Numbered from the stretch's first letter, positions 34,596 to 44,950 are shown. The stretch: DNA of 64,000 bases from Clostridium gelidum (GCF_019977655.1 NZ_AP024849.1:227001-291000), one strand, 5' to 3'. Notes: generated from the letters alone by a model not told the origin. A program made the numbers and translations.

Positions 34596-36959
34596 ATGAA
34601 TAATAATGAAATAGAAGATAGTAAACTAAAAATATGGTATGAACAACCGGCAAAAGAATGGATAGAAGCACTTCCTTTAGGTAATGGAAGATTAGGGAGT
34701 ATGGTTTTTGGAAATGTCTCAAAAGAAAGAATTCAACTTAATGAGGACACATTGTGGGCAGGTGTGCCAATAAAAGAAGAAAGCTGTGGATTATTTTTAG
34801 AAGATTTAGATGAAGTAAGAAAGCTAATGTTCAAAGGTGAGTATATTAAGGGCCAAGACATAATAAATGAAAAGTTACTTGGACCTTGGAATGAATCTTA
34901 TGCGCCCATGGGTAATTTATATTTAGACTTTGAAAATGCCGATTCTTATGAAGAATATAAGAGAGAGTTAGATTTAGAACAGGGTGTTGTCAGAGTTAAA
35001 TATAAGATAAATAAAGTAGAATTTAGAAGAACAGTATTTATTTCTGCACCAGATAATGCAATTATAATAAATATTACTGCAAGTGAAAAGGGCAAGTTAA
35101 CGTTTAATGCATCCTTAGATAGTTTATTACGATTTAATACAGATAGTCTAAATGAAGATTCGATAATTTTAAAAGGAAAAGCACCAATACATGCTTTGCC
35201 ATCTTATGAAGAGGAAGAAAATCCAATTGTTTATGATGATAAAAAGGGAATAGACTTTGAAATTCTAGTAAATGTAAAAATTTGTGGTGGAAGTTTTAAT
35301 TCTGAAAATGGAGTCCTTAAAATACAAGAAGCAGATAGTGTAGTAATCAAAGTCATAGCACATACAAGCTTTAATGGATTTAAATGTGAAGCTGGGACAA
35401 AAGGAAAAGATGTAGAAAAACGATGTAATGAAACTTTAGAAAATATAGATGAAAAATCTTTTGAAAATTTATATTCATCTCATTTAAAAGAATATACGGA
35501 ATTATTTAATAGAGTGAATTTAAAATTAGGAAGTGATGAAAATTATAAAATTCCAACTAATATAAGATTAGAAAGAGTTGTTAATGGAGATGAGGATTTA
35601 TCATTAATATCATTGTATTTTCAATATGGTAGATATCTTTTAATAGCAAGTTCAAGATTCGGAAGCCAGCCAGCTAATCTTCAAGGAATTTGGAATGAGG
35701 ATTTAAGACCAGCTTGGAGTAGTAATTATACAACTAATATAAATGTAGAAATGAATTATTGGCCAGCAGAAATATGCAATTTATCAGAATGTCATGAACC
35801 ATTATTTAGAATGATAAAGGAAGTATCAGAAACTGGAGAAAAAACAGCTAAACAGAGATATGGATGTAGAGGATGGACTGCAAATCACAACATAGATTTA
35901 TGGAGACAAGCAGCACCAGCAGGAGGAAGTGTTGAATGGGCATATTGGCCTATGGCTGGAGCATGGTTATGTAGTCATCTTTGGGAACATTATGAGTTTA
36001 CTCAAGATAAAAGTTTTCTAGAGGAAGCATATCCAACAATGAAAGGTGCAGCAGTATTTTTACTAGATTGGTTAGTAACTGATAAAAATGGATACTTGGT
36101 AACTTGTCCATCTACTTCGCCAGAAAATAATTTTTTAACAGATGAGGGAGAAAAATGTTCACCAAGTATCGCATCTACAATGGATATGGCTATTTCAAGA
36201 GAGTTATTTACTAATTGCATAAAAGCTATAGATGTTTTGAAAAATGATATTGAATTTAGTAAAGAATTAGAAGTTGCAAAGGGGAAATTATATCCATATA
36301 AGATAGGCAAGCATGGACAACTTCAAGAGTGGTTCGAAGATTTTGAAGAGTTTGAAGTAGGACATAGACATTTATCTCACTTATTTGGAGTGTACCCAGG
36401 AAGCGATATAGGTGAAGAAAAGACAATGGAATTGTTTGAAGCATGCAAAGTTTCTTTAGAAAGAAGATTAAGTAACGGAGGTGGACATACAGGCTGGAGC
36501 TGTTCATGGGTAATAAATCTATTTGCAAGACTTAAGGATTCAGAATCAGCATATAAATATTTACTGATTTTATTTAGGGAATTAACTTTTTCAAATTTAT
36601 TTAACGTATGTTCTCCATTTCAAATTGATGGGAACTTTGGCGGCACAGCTGCAATTGCAGAAATGTTATTACAAAGTCATGAAGGATATATAAACTTTTT
36701 ACCAGCATTACCTAAGGAATGGGAAAAGGGTGATATAAAAGGATTAAAAGCTAGAGGTGGTTTTGAAGTTGATATGAAATGGGAAAAAGGAAGATTGACT
36801 GAAGCTAAAATAAAATCAAATATAGACAATGTATGTAGGATTAAATTTAGCAGAAAAGTTAAAGTTAAAAGTGGTGAATTACAGGTAGAAGCTAAAGATA
36901 TTACTGAAAACATATTAGAATTCACAACAATTTCAGGGCGTGAATATAAAGTTATTTAA
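34596..36959 (+). CDS. alpha-L-fucosidase family GH95
   Basis: A 787-residue cytoplasmic GH95 protein, an inverting glycosidase family that removes alpha-1,2-linked L-fucose (some members alpha-L-galactose). The N-terminal domain begins LKIWYEQPAKEWIEALPLGNGRLGSMVFG. Catalytic-region marks are the Asn pair in NYTTNINVEMNYWPAE, the Glu in STSPENNF, and the Asp in FQIDGNFGGTAAIAEM. In xyloglucan, fucose or L-galactose caps the galactosyl side chain, so this enzyme fits as a debranching step before the neighbouring GH42 enzyme. The galactosidase alternative cannot be excluded. Confidence 0.92.
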   Translation: MNNNEIEDSKLKIWYEQPAKEWIEALPLGNGRLGSMVFGNVSKERIQLNEDTLWAGVPIKEESCGLFLEDLDEVRKLMFKGEYIKGQDIINEKLLGPWNESYAPMGNLYLDFENADSYEEYKRELDLEQGVVRVKYKINKVEFRRTVFISAPDNAIIINITASEKGKLTFNASLDSLLRFNTDSLNEDSIILKGKAPIHALPSYEEEENPIVYDDKKGIDFEILVNVKICGGSFNSENGVLKIQEADSVVIKVIAHTSFNGFKCEAGTKGKDVEKRCNETLENIDEKSFENLYSSHLKEYTELFNRVNLKLGSDENYKIPTNIRLERVVNGDEDLSLISLYFQYGRYLLIASSRFGSQPANLQGIWNEDLRPAWSSNYTTNINVEMNYWPAEICNLSECHEPLFRMIKEVSETGEKTAKQRYGCRGWTANHNIDLWRQAAPAGGSVEWAYWPMAGAWLCSHLWEHYEFTQDKSFLEEAYPTMKGAAVFLLDWLVTDKNGYLVTCPSTSPENNFLTDEGEKCSPSIASTMDMAISRELFTNCIKAIDVLKNDIEFSKELEVAKGKLYPYKIGKHGQLQEWFEDFEEFEVGHRHLSHLFGVYPGSDIGEEKTMELFEACKVSLERRLSNGGGHTGWSCSWVINLFARLKDSESAYKYLLILFRELTFSNLFNVCSPFQIDGNFGGTAAIAEMLLQSHEGYINFLPALPKEWEKGDIKGLKARGGFEVDMKWEKGRLTEAKIKSNIDNVCRIKFSRKVKVKSGELQVEAKDITENILEFTTISGREYKVI

Positions 36960-37002
36960 TAAATAAAATTAAATATTCAGAATTGATAATGTTGATAATA
37001 AT

Positions 37003-37055
37003 AGTAGAGAATAAACATTTTGACGAACATAATGCTTATTCTCTACTTATTTTAC
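37003..37055. terminator. terminator between convergent GH95 and GH42 genes
   Basis: AGTAGAGAATAA (37003-37014) pairs perfectly with TTATTCTCTACT (37036-37047). TATTTTAC follows on the plus strand; the opposite side is A+T-rich with a weaker T run. Confidence 0.8.
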
Positions 37056-37085
37056 TATATATTATGAAGTTAATTTGTAGAGATA

Positions 37086-39131
37086 CTAAATTATTTCTTC
37101 TAATATAAAAACATCTCTGCTATTTAATAACAAATCATCAGTAATATTTTCATTAGTTATAAGATTTATAAATGATTTATTCTTAAGATTTAAGGTAATA
37201 CTTTTATCATTATGATTTAATATAAAAAATATATTTTTATCATTCTTAACTCTTTTAGTTATTTCAGTGCCAAACTGAATATCACAACCTAAAGATAAAG
37301 ATAAAGAATGTTTAGAATCCAAATAAGTTACAAGATCATCTACAAACTTAGTTTCAGGATTTGAAGCAATATAATAAGCATCACCATTGCCGTATTTATT
37401 GCAAGTGAATACGGGACGTCCTCTATAAAAATCTGAACCATATGTTCCAAGTGTAGTTGCACCTTCTAAGTTTATAATATCAAATAGCATATTGCATTTA
37501 TATTCATAATCAAAATTGTCTAAGGAACCATTCATTTGAATACTATTATTTATTTCAGGAGGTAATGCATCTAATTCTTCAACCCAAAGCCCTAATAAAT
37601 CTCTAAGTTCAGAAGGATAGCCACCAATTTTAACTCTATCATTTTCATCAACATATCCACTAAAGAAAGTTGTTATGAAAGTTCCACCCTTTGAAACAAA
37701 GTTTTTAATATTATCAGCAACATTATCTTTTAACATATATAACACTGGAGCAATTATAATATCATATTTAGAAAAATCATCATTAGGTTTAACAAAATCA
37801 ACGGGAATATTTTTATTATGGAAACCAGCATAATATTTTTGTATTTGAGGTAAGTATTTTAATTCAATTGAAGGTCCACTAGAAAATTCTACTGCCCACC
37901 AATTATCCCAATCAAATATAATTCCAACTTTAGAATTATATTTTGAATCTATGATACTATCTCCTAGAGCGTTTAATTCTTTACCAAGAGCTGCGCATTC
38001 CTTGAATATTCTTGTATTTTCACTATCAGCATGTGATATTACAGCAGCATGATATTTTTCACATGCTCCAATTGATTGCCTCATTTGAAAAAACATGACA
38101 GAATCAGCGCCGTGTGCTAATGCTTGATAGCTTTGTAATTTCATTTCGCCAGGACGTTTAACAGAATTATATGGTTGCCAATTGGCTTGGCTTGGACTTT
38201 GTTCAATTAACATAAATGAATCACCAGATTTTAATCCTCTCATTAAATCATGACTCATAGCAACATTGCTAGGTGAATCACCATATGAAGGATAATTATC
38301 CCAAGATATTACATCCATATATTCAGCCCATTTAAAGTAATCCAAGGGTTTAAAGGCACCCATAAAATTAGTTGTTATTTTAATATCGGGAGTGGTTTTT
38401 TTTATTGCATTATATTCTCCAATATAACAAGCAAGTATAGAATCAGACATAAACCTGTTATAATCTAATGCCATTCCTTGAAAGGTAGTACAAGTTTTAC
38501 TAGGACCATCCCACATTTCATTTAAGGCAGAAGGTGCAACTATTTCATCCCAAGAATAAACAGTATGTCCCCAAAAATTCATATTCCAAGCATTGTTTAA
38601 ATTATCTATAGTTTTATATCTGTTTTTCAACCATTGTCTAAATTCTTCTTGGCAATGACCGCAGTAACAGTAGTTATCATATTCATTTGCAACATGCCAG
38701 ATTGCTAAGTTGCTATAATCCTTATATCTTTCTGCTAATTTTGTTGCTAACTTAACGGATAATTCACGATATTTGGTACTGTTTGGACAAAATTTAACTC
38801 TTCCTCCATGTTTACGTTTACTTCCATGAAAGTCTACAGGAAGCATTTCAGGATATTTACGAGACATCCATGCAGGTTGAGCAGCTGTAGATGTAGCAAG
38901 GCACACATATATATTATTCTGTTTTAATAAATCAAAAATTTTATCAAGCCATTCAAAGTTATAAGTATCTTCATCAGGTTGCAATAAAGCCCAACTAAAA
39001 ACAGGAAGTGTTACTATATTAATATTTGCAAGCTTTAATAAGTGCATATCTTTTTCAATAATTTCTTGTGGCCATTGATCAGGATTGTAATCACCACCAT
39101 AAAGAATAAAAGGCAATTTAGAATTAATCAA
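37086..39131 (-). CDS. beta-galactosidase, GH42
   Basis: A 681-residue GH42 enzyme read leftward. It starts LPFILYGGDYNPDQWPQEII and shows the acid/base Glu150 in HVANEYDNY, the nucleophile Glu310 in FMLIEQSPSQANW, and a probable zinc site of Cys115, Cys155, Cys157 and Cys160, all usual for the family. The trimerisation domain follows from about residue 395. It has no signal peptide. The start is a TTG at 39131 behind AAGGAGGAG. In the locus it would remove beta-galactose from xyloglucan side chains after defucosylation. Being divergent from the kinase gene, it shares their 254-base control region. Confidence 0.94.
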   Translation of the reverse strand: MINSKLPFILYGGDYNPDQWPQEIIEKDMHLLKLANINIVTLPVFSWALLQPDEDTYNFEWLDKIFDLLKQNNIYVCLATSTAAQPAWMSRKYPEMLPVDFHGSKRKHGGRVKFCPNSTKYRELSVKLATKLAERYKDYSNLAIWHVANEYDNYCYCGHCQEEFRQWLKNRYKTIDNLNNAWNMNFWGHTVYSWDEIVAPSALNEMWDGPSKTCTTFQGMALDYNRFMSDSILACYIGEYNAIKKTTPDIKITTNFMGAFKPLDYFKWAEYMDVISWDNYPSYGDSPSNVAMSHDLMRGLKSGDSFMLIEQSPSQANWQPYNSVKRPGEMKLQSYQALAHGADSVMFFQMRQSIGACEKYHAAVISHADSENTRIFKECAALGKELNALGDSIIDSKYNSKVGIIFDWDNWWAVEFSSGPSIELKYLPQIQKYYAGFHNKNIPVDFVKPNDDFSKYDIIIAPVLYMLKDNVADNIKNFVSKGGTFITTFFSGYVDENDRVKIGGYPSELRDLLGLWVEELDALPPEINNSIQMNGSLDNFDYEYKCNMLFDIINLEGATTLGTYGSDFYRGRPVFTCNKYGNGDAYYIASNPETKFVDDLVTYLDSKHSLSLSLGCDIQFGTEITKRVKNDKNIFFILNHNDKSITLNLKNKSFINLITNENITDDLLLNSRDVFILEEII

Positions 39132-39385
39132 AATATCTCCTCCTTGTCAATAATAATTCAAATATAGTTTACTATAAATTCGTAAATTGAAATACTATAT
39201 AAATTATACAAGTAATGCTTGAAAAATTAGAGAATACAGCTTTGGGTAATAAAAATTTAAATAAATAATATTAGAGGTAATTCCAAATTATAAAACAATT
39301 TTTATTTTTAGTAAAAATAGTTTATAATAGTCACGGTAAAGGTTTTCTAAGACTTGTATTTATGAATTTAGGGGATTAAAAAATT
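39132..39385. other. divergent control region of GH42 gene and sensor kinase
   Basis: A 254-base A+T-rich region. A TATAAT at 39323-39328 could be the kinase promoter -10; no good -35 is seen. TATAAATT-type sequences occur on the other strand near 39170-39200. A binding site for the YesN-type regulator would be expected here but I cannot define one. Confidence 0.35.
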
Positions 39386-41164
39386 ATGAAGTATAAAATA
39401 AAGAATGTGATTAATAATATAAAAATAAAAAATAAATTAATATTAACATACCTTATAGTTACTATTGCAACAGTATCTATAGTTGGAACTTATTTAACTA
39501 CACAAATGACAAACATAGTTGTTAATAGGGCAATAGATGAAGCAGAAAATAATTCAAATATAATGCAACATAGACTAGAAGAAATACTTAATTTAACAAC
39601 TAAAGTATCAGATCTTATTTATGTAGATGAAAAGTTAAATTCAATTTTGAGTAAAAGGTATCAAACTGATGGTGAAGTTGTAGAGGCATATTATAATTAC
39701 CCTACACTTCGTAATTATTTAAAATATTACAGGGAATTTTCAAGTATAACAGTATATGTAGAGAATCCAACAATACTTGGGACTTCTGAAATTTTAAAGG
39801 TTTCAGATAAGACAAGAGAAGAAGATTGGTATAAAAAGGCTATAAGTAATAGTGGGAAAATAGCATGGAGACATACTGTAGATGAATTTACTGGACTTGA
39901 ATATCTATCTTTAGTTAGATGCATTAAAGATAGTAATGGAAAGCAAATAGGAGTTCTAGTTATAAATATTAATCCTAGTATATTAAAAGCAATAATAGAT
40001 ACAGATCCATTAAAGAATATTATATTGTTAGATGGGCAAAAAATTTTACAAAAAGATGATTATAAAATTGATGAGAAAGAATTAACAAAGAATATTATAC
40101 GAGTATCAAAAGACGAATCTATTCGTGTTTTAAGGGCCGACTTCAATAATCAAGAAAGTTATATGGTATTGAATTCATTTAAAATAGAAAAAACATTGGA
40201 AAATAATTTCAAGGTAGTTATTGTACTACCAATAACTCAAATTACAAGCCAGACTAATAAGGTTATTGTTAACAGTATAGCGGCTATAATAGCAACAGTT
40301 ATTTTAGCACTAATAGTAATTATGTATTTTTCTAAAAACATATCAAATAGGATAGATATCTTAAGAAGAGAAATGCACAGAGTAGTTAATGGGGATTTTT
40401 ACATGATGAAAAGCATTGATGGCACTGATGAAATAGGACAACTTTATGAAGATTTAAATATTATGATAGAAAGTATAAAAAAATTAATTGAGGAAGTATA
40501 TGTAGAGAAAATACAAAAAGAAAAATTAAGAGCAAGCCAAAAGGAAGCTGAATTTAAGATGCTTGCAAATCAGATAAATCCACATTTCTTATATAATACT
40601 TTAGAAACAATCAGAATGAAGGCTTATTGTAATGGTGACAAGGAAATAGCGGATATAGTAAAGAAGTTAGGGAAAATAATGAGGAGAAACTTAGAAGTTA
40701 GTGGAAGAATGGTGACGCTTCAATCGGAATTGGATCTCATAGAGAGTTATTTACAGATACAAGCAATGAGATTTGAGGGAATGGTTAAATATGAATTAAA
40801 TGTAGATAATACAATAAATAAGGATATCTATGAAATATTACCATTATTACTTCAACCAGTTGTGGAAAATGCCTTTATTCATGGGCTTGAAGAGAAAAGG
40901 GACAAAGGTATTATTATGATTAATATATCAAAAGAAGAACAATGTTTGATAATAAAGGTTAAGGATAATGGAGTAGGCATGAAACAAGAAAAGTTACAAG
41001 AAATACATGAAAAGTTAATTTTATATATGGATAGTAATGGGAAAAGCATTGGAATGATTAATGTAAATCAAAGAATAAAAATATACTATGGAAAAGAATA
41101 TGGACTAAGCATAGAAAGTGAATTCGGAAAAGGAACTTGTGCAACTTTGTATTTGCCTATATGA
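39386..41164 (+). CDS. YesM-type sensor histidine kinase
   Basis: A 592-residue sensor. Membrane segments lie at about residues 17-37 and 293-313, enclosing a roughly 255-residue extracellular dCache-like sensing domain with YLSLVRCIKDSNGKQIGVLVINI. A HAMP segment (about 315-370) and a short coiled coil precede the His_kinase domain, whose phospho-acceptor His is in NQINPHFLYNTLETIRMKA; the ATPase has QPVVENAFIHGLEEK and DNGVGM. This class typically detects extracellular oligosaccharide, often with a binding lipoprotein. Its regulator begins 19 bases downstream. Confidence 0.94.
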   Translation: MKYKIKNVINNIKIKNKLILTYLIVTIATVSIVGTYLTTQMTNIVVNRAIDEAENNSNIMQHRLEEILNLTTKVSDLIYVDEKLNSILSKRYQTDGEVVEAYYNYPTLRNYLKYYREFSSITVYVENPTILGTSEILKVSDKTREEDWYKKAISNSGKIAWRHTVDEFTGLEYLSLVRCIKDSNGKQIGVLVININPSILKAIIDTDPLKNIILLDGQKILQKDDYKIDEKELTKNIIRVSKDESIRVLRADFNNQESYMVLNSFKIEKTLENNFKVVIVLPITQITSQTNKVIVNSIAAIIATVILALIVIMYFSKNISNRIDILRREMHRVVNGDFYMMKSIDGTDEIGQLYEDLNIMIESIKKLIEEVYVEKIQKEKLRASQKEAEFKMLANQINPHFLYNTLETIRMKAYCNGDKEIADIVKKLGKIMRRNLEVSGRMVTLQSELDLIESYLQIQAMRFEGMVKYELNVDNTINKDIYEILPLLLQPVVENAFIHGLEEKRDKGIIMINISKEEQCLIIKVKDNGVGMKQEKLQEIHEKLILYMDSNGKSIGMINVNQRIKIYYGKEYGLSIESEFGKGTCATLYLPI

Positions 41165-41183
41165 AAAAATGGAGGTATTTTAA

Positions 41184-42701
41184 ATGTTAAATGTTTTGAT
41201 TGTAGATGATGAGCCAAATGTAAGACGAGGGCTTAGGAAAATAGTTCCATGGGAAGAAAATGGGTTTCAAGTATGTGGAGAAGGGCAAGATGCTGAGGAT
41301 GGATTTGATAAGATAATGAATCTAAATCCGGATATAGTATTAATAGATATAAAACTTCCAGGTAAGCTTGGAACCGACGTAATTAAAGAAGCAAGAGAAG
41401 CGGGATTTACAGGTAAATTTATAATCGTTAGTGGTTATTCTAATTTTGAATATGCAAAAACAGGAATTAAATATGGTGTTAAATCATACATTTTAAAACC
41501 TATTGATGAAGATGAATTGCTGGATATAGTATTAGAGCTAAAAACTGAAATAGATAATGAAAAAGTATGGAAAATAAATAAAGAATTATTAAAATACAAT
41601 GAAATAAAAAATATAATTTTAGACGAAAATGATGACATAGAAGAAAATAACCCCATAAAAGAAGGGTATTATAAGCATGAGAATTTTCAAATTGCACTAA
41701 TAGCTGATGTAGATATTGAAGGAAACAGAATTAAATTAGAAACCTTAGTGAAGAAGCAATTATATAATTATAATGATATAGATATTATTAAATTAGAGAG
41801 AGTTATTTTAATATTATTTAAGGATTTTAACAGTAATCGCACAAATAGAATAATAATTGAATTAAAATCTAAATTAGAGGAAAAATTAAAAGAACAAGTA
41901 TTTATAACATTAGGAAACGAAGTTGATAATATAAATAAAATAAAATTTTCTTATAGAGAAGCCAAGCAGCTTATGGAAAAGAGATTTTTGTTTTTAGAAA
42001 GAGGAATAATTTCATGTGAAAATATTCAAGAAAATTCCAATGATAATTCAACTGATTTTAATGTAATTATATCTAAAATATATAGTTACTTTGATATTAA
42101 CGATATAGAAAAGCTAAATTTAGAATTTAGAAATATTGAGGAATTATTTATACAAAGAAATTATTTAGAAGAACAAATAAAGGTTATGATTATAAAAATA
42201 TTTTTAGATTTAAAGCAAAAATTAATTAATGACTATGATTCAAGTGAAATTAGCATTATAAGTAATGAAGAAATAATAGAGAATATCTATAGTAAAATAA
42301 GTTTAAAAAGTACAATAGATTATTTAATGGAAAAATTCACTTACATTTCTGAACAAATTGGAACAACATCCTCAGATAACATTATTAAAAGGGTAATTAA
42401 TTATATGAATAAAAATTATTACAAAGATTTAAAATTAGAGACTTTGGCTGAAATATTTAACTATAATAGTGCATATTTGGGTAAACTTTTCAAAAGTATT
42501 GTTGGAGAAAATTTCAACACTTATTTGGATAAGGTAAGAATAGAAAAAGCAAAAACTCTTTTAGTAGAAGAAAAGCTTAAGGTTTATCAAGTTTGTGAAA
42601 AAGTTGGGTATAAAAATATAGATTATTTTCATAGTAAATTTAAGAAATATGTAGGCACAAGTCCTTTAAATTATAAGAAGCAATATGATAAAGAGGTATA
42701 G
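41184..42701 (+). CDS. YesN-type response regulator with AraC DNA-binding domain
   Basis: A 505-residue regulator. Receiver domain: residues 1-120 with DDE at 8-10, phospho-acceptor Asp55 in IVLIDIKLPG, and the Lys in YILKPIDEDE. A long middle region (about 130-395) of low similarity follows. The C-terminal 100 residues form the AraC domain with KLETLAEIFNYNSAYLGKLFKSIVGENF and YQVCEKVGYKNIDYFHSKFKKYVGTSP. It almost certainly activates the importer and glycosidase genes of this locus upon oligosaccharide sensing. It ends the region; the next gene has its own leader. Confidence 0.94.
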   Translation: MLNVLIVDDEPNVRRGLRKIVPWEENGFQVCGEGQDAEDGFDKIMNLNPDIVLIDIKLPGKLGTDVIKEAREAGFTGKFIIVSGYSNFEYAKTGIKYGVKSYILKPIDEDELLDIVLELKTEIDNEKVWKINKELLKYNEIKNIILDENDDIEENNPIKEGYYKHENFQIALIADVDIEGNRIKLETLVKKQLYNYNDIDIIKLERVILILFKDFNSNRTNRIIIELKSKLEEKLKEQVFITLGNEVDNINKIKFSYREAKQLMEKRFLFLERGIISCENIQENSNDNSTDFNVIISKIYSYFDINDIEKLNLEFRNIEELFIQRNYLEEQIKVMIIKIFLDLKQKLINDYDSSEISIISNEEIIENIYSKISLKSTIDYLMEKFTYISEQIGTTSSDNIIKRVINYMNKNYYKDLKLETLAEIFNYNSAYLGKLFKSIVGENFNTYLDKVRIEKAKTLLVEEKLKVYQVCEKVGYKNIDYFHSKFKKYVGTSPLNYKKQYDKEV

Positions 42702-42831
42702 ATTAAAAAAGTATTCAGTAAATCGAATGTCATTCATGGTGATCTATACAAAGAATATAATTAAATATATTATAAATAAAATATTTATGTTAATATATAA
42801 ATAAAATGTTTATGTTATGGAGGAGAAAAAA

Positions 42832-44154
42832 ATGGAAGGTGAATCAGCCCAGACAACTAATATGATTACTCAAATTTTATTTTTAGTTGTATTAACGTTA
42901 GTAAATGCATTTTTTTCATCAGCAGAGATGTCAATTGTTTCAGTAAACAAAAACAAAATGAAGATGTTAGCAAATGATGGAGATAAAAAAGCAAAAATGC
43001 TTTGTAAACTGATTGAAGAACCAACAAAATTTCTATCGACAGTTCAAGTAGGAATAACACTTGCAGGATTTTTTGCGAGTGCTTCCGCAGCTACAGGAAT
43101 ATCACAACAATTGGGGGATTTTTTAATTAATAGGAATGTACCATATGGACAGCAAATTGCATTTATAGGAGTTACAGTTGTATTATCCTATTTTACATTA
43201 GTATTTGGAGAATTGGTTCCGAAGAGAATAGCTTTGAGAAAAACTGAATATATAGCGATGGCATCTCTTAGACCAATAATGATTATTTCTAAAATTGCAG
43301 CCCCATTTATAAAGATATTATCAATATCAACATCTTTAATAGTAAAGCTTATTGGATTGGATACTGAAAATCTAGATGACATAGTAACAAAAGAAGAACT
43401 TAAATCATATATAGAATCAGGAGAAGAACATGGTGCTATAAATGAAAGAGAAAAAGAAATGATAGAGGGAATATTTGAATTTGATAATAAAAAAGTTGAG
43501 AAAGTTATGACACCTAGAACAGAAGTATATTGCATAAACATTAAGGAGTTATTAAGCTCTTATTTAGATGAATTATTGGAAATGAGATATTCAAGAATTC
43601 CAGTATATGAAGATGATATAGATAATGTAATAGGTATTTTATATATGAAGGATTTTATAATTGAAGCTAAGAATAAAGGCTTTGATAATGTAAATATTAA
43701 AGATATATTAAAAGAACCATACTTTGTTCATGAAGGAAAGAACGTGCAAGATTTATTTAAATCACTACAAATATCACAACGTCATATAGCTGTCATAATC
43801 GATGAGTATGGAGGGTTTTCTGGTATTATAACCATAGAAGACCTCATAGAAGAGATAATGGGAGAAATTAATGATGAAGATGATAGTAGTGAAGAACGAA
43901 TTAAGAAAGTGGACGAAAATACTTTCTTAGTAGATGGGTTAACTACTTTAGAGGAATTAAATGATGAACTTAATATAGATATTGAATTAGAGGATATTGA
44001 TACCATAAGTGGATTTCTTATTAATTTAATTGGTAATATTCCATCAGAAAATGATAATAAGATAATAGAATATAACGATATAATTTTTGAAATAGATAAA
44101 TTAGGTGAGAAGAGAATCGAAAAGATTCTTATAAAGTTAAAAAATAGAGATTAA
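42832..44154 (+). CDS. CNNM/CorC-type (hemolysin C family) membrane protein
   Basis: A 440-residue protein. Residues 1-190 hold the DUF21/CNNM transmembrane domain (LVNAFFSSAEMSIVSVNKNKM, TFLSTVQVGITLAGFFASASAA, FGELVPKRIAL). Two CBS domains follow (about 205-330: VEKVMTPRTEVYCI, RIPVYEDDIDNVIGILYMKDF, RHIAVIIDEYGGFSGIITIEDL), then a CorC_HlyC C-terminal domain (FLVDGLTTLEELNDEL). The family is linked to divalent-cation, mainly magnesium, efflux; the old hemolysin name is misleading. I start it at 42832, served by GGAGGAG that overlaps an upstream in-frame ATG at 42817. Confidence 0.92.
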   Translation: MEGESAQTTNMITQILFLVVLTLVNAFFSSAEMSIVSVNKNKMKMLANDGDKKAKMLCKLIEEPTKFLSTVQVGITLAGFFASASAATGISQQLGDFLINRNVPYGQQIAFIGVTVVLSYFTLVFGELVPKRIALRKTEYIAMASLRPIMIISKIAAPFIKILSISTSLIVKLIGLDTENLDDIVTKEELKSYIESGEEHGAINEREKEMIEGIFEFDNKKVEKVMTPRTEVYCINIKELLSSYLDELLEMRYSRIPVYEDDIDNVIGILYMKDFIIEAKNKGFDNVNIKDILKEPYFVHEGKNVQDLFKSLQISQRHIAVIIDEYGGFSGIITIEDLIEEIMGEINDEDDSSEERIKKVDENTFLVDGLTTLEELNDELNIDIELEDIDTISGFLINLIGNIPSENDNKIIEYNDIIFEIDKLGEKRIEKILIKLKNRD

Positions 44155-44244
44155 ATTAAGGCACATGGACTTGTTATTTTTTTGATTGTGCCTAATATAA
44201 AAAGATGGCATTGCATTTGATTTAAGTGTAATGTCATCTTTTTT
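44155..44244 (+). terminator. tandem hairpins after the CorC-like gene
   Basis: First, AGGCACA near 44159-44165 pairs with TGTGCCT near 44188-44193. Second and stronger, AAAAAGATG (44199-44207) pairs with CATCTTTTT (44235-44243) with additional inner pairing of CATT and AATG, followed by T. Confidence 0.8.
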
Positions 44245-44321
44245 GTGTGAATAATAAGTCATTAATAAGGGGATAAATAAATTAATATAAAAATAATGTA
44301 TTTATAAAAGGAGACAATTAT

Positions 44322-44735
44322 ATGGATAAGGAAATTTATAATGATTACTTATTAGTGATGCCAAGTGGGAACTGTAAGGGATTCAATGATTTAGAATCAA
44401 CCAAAGCATATATAAATATGTATTATGAAAGGAAATTTGATCAAACCCTTCATCAAGATGGATATAATGATGCTACAGAAATTGGTGGAGAAGACCCTCG
44501 GGCTAATGTATTTACACAATTAGGAGTTCAAGAAGGAAAATGTGAAGTATATAAGACAGAAGAGTTAGTTGAAAAGCTCAAAGAAGAATTGATTTTTGAT
44601 GAAGAGAAAGAGGAAGTTGTTTCAAAATTATGTGAAGCAAAAATAGATTTAAATATATATGAGTATAGCTTAGATGCAATTTTAGCACAGATTGAAGAAA
44701 TTAATGTTATGGAGAACTATGGAGAGCATGATTAG
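44322..44735 (+). CDS. conserved-looking hypothetical protein, unknown function
   Basis: A 137-residue soluble, acidic protein starting MDKEIYNDYLLVMPSGNCKG. I recognise no domain. It has no signal peptide or membrane segment. Notable features are an N-terminal region with several aromatic residues and the glycine/aspartate stretch TEIGGEDPRANVFTQLGVQEGKC, and a helical C-terminal half rich in Glu and Leu. A GGAGACAATTAT ribosome site precedes the ATG. It has its own space between a terminator and the T-box leader, so it is likely monocistronic. Codon use is like its neighbours. Confidence 0.7.
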   Translation: MDKEIYNDYLLVMPSGNCKGFNDLESTKAYINMYYERKFDQTLHQDGYNDATEIGGEDPRANVFTQLGVQEGKCEVYKTEELVEKLKEELIFDEEKEEVVSKLCEAKIDLNIYEYSLDAILAQIEEINVMENYGEHD

Positions 44736-44950
44736 AAAATGCATTTAAAATTTAAATTATTAGAAGAATTTATAAAAAAATAGCATATTTAAATTATTAA
44801 TTAATAGTATATAAATATTAAAAACAATTAAACAAGTCATAAAACTATTGATAAATGAATAAAATAAATAATGAATAAATGATAAATAGATAATTTGTAC
44901 ATGAATTAAATAAGCAAAAAAACAATAATGTAAAATATAACATTAAAATG
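44736..44950. other. A+T-rich spacer before the T-box promoter
   Basis: Very A+T-rich with repeated short AAATAAAT-type stretches. I see no gene, convincing hairpin or terminator for the preceding gene. Confidence 0.35.
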
